Below are positions 14,393-16,660 of a stretch of DNA of 16,660 nucleotides, one piece after another (the stretch's first letter is position 1; every line of letters starts with the position of its first letter). Under the pieces are notes generated by a model. The model worked only from the letters and a program-made list of their open reading frames with translations. It had not been told where the DNA came from and made no database searches. The DNA is from Chlamydiales bacterium. Its GTDB lineage: Bacteria; Chlamydiota; Chlamydiia; Chlamydiales; FEN-1388. The stretch lies in the NCBI GenBank assembly GCA_021372185.1, contig JAJFUY010000034.1, positions 1 through 16,660 of the forward strand. Direction: 5' to 3'. The position numbers and the translations under genes were made by a program.

Positions 14393-15450
14393 GTGACAAT
14401 TTCTACTTTGGAGCCTACATTCACCTTCTGGTGGCCCTCGGTGATAATAAGTTCTTCTTTATCAAGGCCTGATTGGATTATAAACATATGCTCATGCTCG
14501 CCACCAAGCTGCACTTGGCGCATAAGTACCGTGTTATCTGGCTGCACAACATATAAAAAGGCACCAAACTGGTTATGCTTTACAGCTTTTTGTGGTACTA
14601 GTATTGCATCTGTAACAGTTGCTACAGGTATTTTTACCTTCACACCCATGCCAGGGCGTATTTCTAAATTTTTATTTTCTACTTTAGCGCGCAAAAGTAT
14701 TTGGCCAGTACTTACATCAAACGTATTGTCAGTAAAGCATAGGCTACCTGCGTATTGCTTTTGAGCATCTGATAAGCGGTGTATGTGCACCACGTTTGTT
14801 TCGTGAGAAAATCGGCTAAATTCTTTTTCTGTTACATAAAATTCAACCATGATTGGGTCGATAGACACAATTTGTGCTAAAGGCGCTTCATGAGATACGA
14901 GATGACCTGGGTGAATGTCTATACGGCCAAGTCGGCCTGATTTTTGCGCAAGTACTGTACAGTATTCAAGGTCAAGTGAGGCTTCTTTAAGACGCGCTAA
15001 ATCCAGTTCTACCTGAGCTTGGGCTTGTAAAAGTGCAGTTACAATCTGTTCCCATTCATTTTGAGAAATCAGGTTTTTATCAGCCAAGGTTTTAAAGCGA
15101 GCCATCTTTTTGCTGGCTGCTGTTTCTTGCACTTTAGAGCTTGCTACCTGAGCTTTTGCCTGCTGCACTTTTACAAGATAGGGTTTTGAATCTAGCTGAA
15201 AGAGGGCTTTACCTTCTTCAACCCATTCCCCTTCTTTTACGTGTACGTGTGAGATGATCCCATTAAGCCGTGGGCGCACATCAACAGAAACTGCCGGATA
15301 GAGTGTACCTAATGTTTCTATATACACAGGCACGTTACTTGTTACAGGCTTATCAGCATGTACTGGCGTTGGTTTAAGCTCTTGTACAGGCATCTCTTGG
15401 CTTTTACACGATGTAACAAGCACAAGTAATAGTATTATATAGGTTCTCAT
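14389..15450 (-). CDS. RND efflux periplasmic adaptor (membrane fusion) lipoprotein
   Basis: A 353-residue AcrA/MexA-type adaptor. The N-terminus (MRTYIILLLVLVTSC) is a lipoprotein signal peptide with lipobox V-T-S-C, so Cys15 would be lipidated and anchor the protein. The order of domains is usual: a beta strand P-V-Y-I-E-T-L-G-T-L-Y-P, the first lipoyl half with I-S-H-V-H-V-K-E-G-E-W-V-E-E-G, an alpha-hairpin coiled coil (about 90-160, Gln/Ala/Lys-rich), the second lipoyl half S-G-R-L-G-R-I-D-I-H-P-G, a beta-barrel and a membrane-proximal domain ending G-x-K-V-E-I-V. It bridges the RND pump and the outer-membrane channel. Its ATG shares one base with the channel gene's stop (TAATG), with AGGAG 5 nt upstream, and its own stop overlaps the pump's ATG. 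Confidence 0.95.
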   Translation of the reverse strand: MRTYIILLLVLVTSCKSQEMPVQELKPTPVHADKPVTSNVPVYIETLGTLYPAVSVDVRPRLNGIISHVHVKEGEWVEEGKALFQLDSKPYLVKVQQAKAQVASSKVQETAASKKMARFKTLADKNLISQNEWEQIVTALLQAQAQVELDLARLKEASLDLEYCTVLAQKSGRLGRIDIHPGHLVSHEAPLAQIVSIDPIMVEFYVTEKEFSRFSHETNVVHIHRLSDAQKQYAGSLCFTDNTFDVSTGQILLRAKVENKNLEIRPGMGVKVKIPVATVTDAILVPQKAVKHNQFGAFLYVVQPDNTVLMRQVQLGGEHEHMFIIQSGLDKEELIITEGHQKVNVGSKVEIVT

Positions 15451-16660
15451 TATACTCCTGAATTTGTGCCTGTTGCGTAGGCAATACGAGCCAAAGAGGT
15501 CAGCCAGTCGGTTTTTACTTCGCTATAGCGTACGCGAGCCTGTGCTAGCATTTGTAGCGCGTTTGAGACCTCCTGAAACATACTTTCTTTACCGGCTTTA
15601 TATTTTTCTAATGCTGCCTCATAGGCAAGCCTGTTATTTTCTAGACTGATGTCTGCATACTCAAGCATCAAGGCAGCGGCCTCATGCTGCTTTGTAGCAC
15701 TTATTACTTCGTAGGCAACAGCAAGCTCTAAGGCCGCTAGCTCTTCGATAGATGATTTCGTTTCAGCATAGGCAACACGTGTCTTGTAGATGCTATCAAG
15801 GCCAGAAAAAATGGGAATGTCAACATTTGCAGTAACTGAGTAGTTGCCATGCTTGGTATGATCGTGCTGGTAGTGTTGCAGGCCGCCTGTTGCAGTAAGA
15901 GAAACTTTTGGTAAATAGGAAGTATAGCTTTTTTCTAAACTTGCTTGTGATTCTTGAAGTTTTGCCGCTTTTGCGAGTAGGTCAGCTCTATGGCTTTTGG
16001 CTTTAGCTAAAAGGGTTTTTGTGTCTTCGATATGCGGTGCAGCAAGAGCCGAAAGTGGTGCAAGCTCAAATACTTTATCAGCTGAAAAGCCCACATGTTG
16101 GGCAAGCTTGCCTTTACGAATATCAAGCTCTGCCTGCCATTTAGCCAGGTTCATCTTCATTTCTGATAAGGTAGCACGGCTAGTATAGACGTCTGTTATG
16201 GGTGTAAGACCAGCATTTTGCAGCTGCTCAGATATATCAAGCATCTTTGTGGCATCATCTCGCGTAATGCGTGCGGCAATAACCACCTCTTGGGCATGTA
16301 ATACAGCGTAGGCGCTTTCTAATGTGTCTATCATTACCTTCTGAAGGCTAAAATCAGCCTCCCAGTTGGCAGCTTCTAGGGCTTTTTTTCGCATAGTGAC
16401 ATCACAGGAGCGCTCACCAAAGTCAAACAGGAGCATATTGAGGGTAAGGTTTACACCCGTTTCAGTAAATTTGCGGTTTGGGCCGTTTGTAAACTCGTAT
16501 TCTTGTCCTTTGGAGGCATAGGTATTAAAGTCTAGAGTAGGAAAATAGGCACTTTTTGCCACCCCAACAAGTGCTGCCGCGCGATTAGCCTGCCACCAGG
16601 CAGCTTTTGAATCAGGATTATGGCTCAGGGCTATGTCAACAAGCTCAGTAAGCGTTAACG
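15450..16660 (-). CDS. TolC-family outer-membrane efflux channel, 5' end cut by the window
   Basis: The open frame runs to the window edge with no stop, giving 402 residues of a protein that is usually about 450-480 long; the signal peptide and first residues lie outside. The first visible residues, L-T-L-T-E-L-V-D-I-A-L-S-H-N-P, and A-K-S-A-Y-F-P-T-L-D are the hallmark of the first TolC repeat. A second repeat appears at L-E-K-S-Y-T-S-Y-L-P-K-V-S-L-T-A-T-G. Between them lie long helices, and the C-terminal segment Y-K-A-G-K-E-S-M-F-Q-E-V-S-N-A is typical of the OEP fold. It forms the trimeric outer-membrane exit duct for the adaptor and pump encoded downstream. A GTG at 16562 is inside the domain and is not the start. 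The operon promoter must lie beyond 16660. Confidence 0.95.
   Translation of the reverse strand, partial: LTLTELVDIALSHNPDSKAAWWQANRAAALVGVAKSAYFPTLDFNTYASKGQEYEFTNGPNRKFTETGVNLTLNMLLFDFGERSCDVTMRKKALEAANWEADFSLQKVMIDTLESAYAVLHAQEVVIAARITRDDATKMLDISEQLQNAGLTPITDVYTSRATLSEMKMNLAKWQAELDIRKGKLAQHVGFSADKVFELAPLSALAAPHIEDTKTLLAKAKSHRADLLAKAAKLQESQASLEKSYTSYLPKVSLTATGGLQHYQHDHTKHGNYSVTANVDIPIFSGLDSIYKTRVAYAETKSSIEELAALELAVAYEVISATKQHEAAALMLEYADISLENNRLAYEAALEKYKAGKESMFQEVSNALQMLAQARVRYSEVKTDWLTSLARIAYATGTNSGV

Noticed and set aside
16560..16562. GTG as the start of the TolC-family gene
   Set aside because: The frame upstream to the window edge encodes the typical first TolC repeat, so the true start lies outside.
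1..16660. CRISPR array, tRNA, rRNA, transposase or integrase
   Set aside because: No regularly spaced repeats, cloverleaf, rRNA-like segment or recombinase motif was seen on either strand.

Overview
The window looks like a piece of a bacterial chromosome from an intracellular, eukaryote-associated member of the Chlamydiota, most likely an environmental (amoeba- or invertebrate-associated) lineage rather than Chlamydia itself. The evidence is the gene order rpmG - LolC/E-type permease - lolD, which as I recall is also found in Chlamydia; a SycD/LcrH-type secretion chaperone; and several eukaryotic-like proteins (F-box-like, leucine-rich repeat, Ser/Thr kinase, patatin phospholipase). The lineage is inferred from gene content only, and other intracellular bacteria with type III secretion cannot be excluded.

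Layout. Positions 1-256 hold no convincing gene. They carry a 39-bp inverted repeat pair whose arms form terminator-like hairpins. A small exported coiled-coil protein (257-553, minus) is divergent from a plus-strand operon at 669-2907: ribosomal protein L33, a lipoprotein-release-type ABC permease and its ATPase. A membrane-anchored leucine-rich repeat protein (2953-3906, plus) follows. Next comes a minus-strand block at 3890-9283 which, in transcription order, encodes a patatin-like phospholipase, a membrane-anchored F-box-like protein, a SycD-like TPR chaperone, a protein kinase that starts 1 nt after the chaperone stop, and an exported thioredoxin-like protein. Divergent from the patatin gene is a 548-residue protein (9531-11177, plus) with an H-x-E / C-x-x-C deaminase-like signature and a TPR-like C-terminal half. 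The right end (11363-16660, minus) is a tightly overlapping tripartite efflux operon: a TolC-type outer-membrane channel (5' end cut by the window), a lipoprotein periplasmic adaptor and an RND pump.

How it fits together. The two ends are envelope and housekeeping functions (lipoprotein release, drug or solute efflux). The centre (about 2950-11180) looks like a cluster of candidate host-directed effectors. The strongest functional link is the translationally coupled chaperone-kinase pair, which reads as a secreted kinase with its dedicated chaperone. The most novel-looking protein is the deaminase-like/TPR protein at 9531-11177. Secretion of any of these is inferred, not shown by the sequence.
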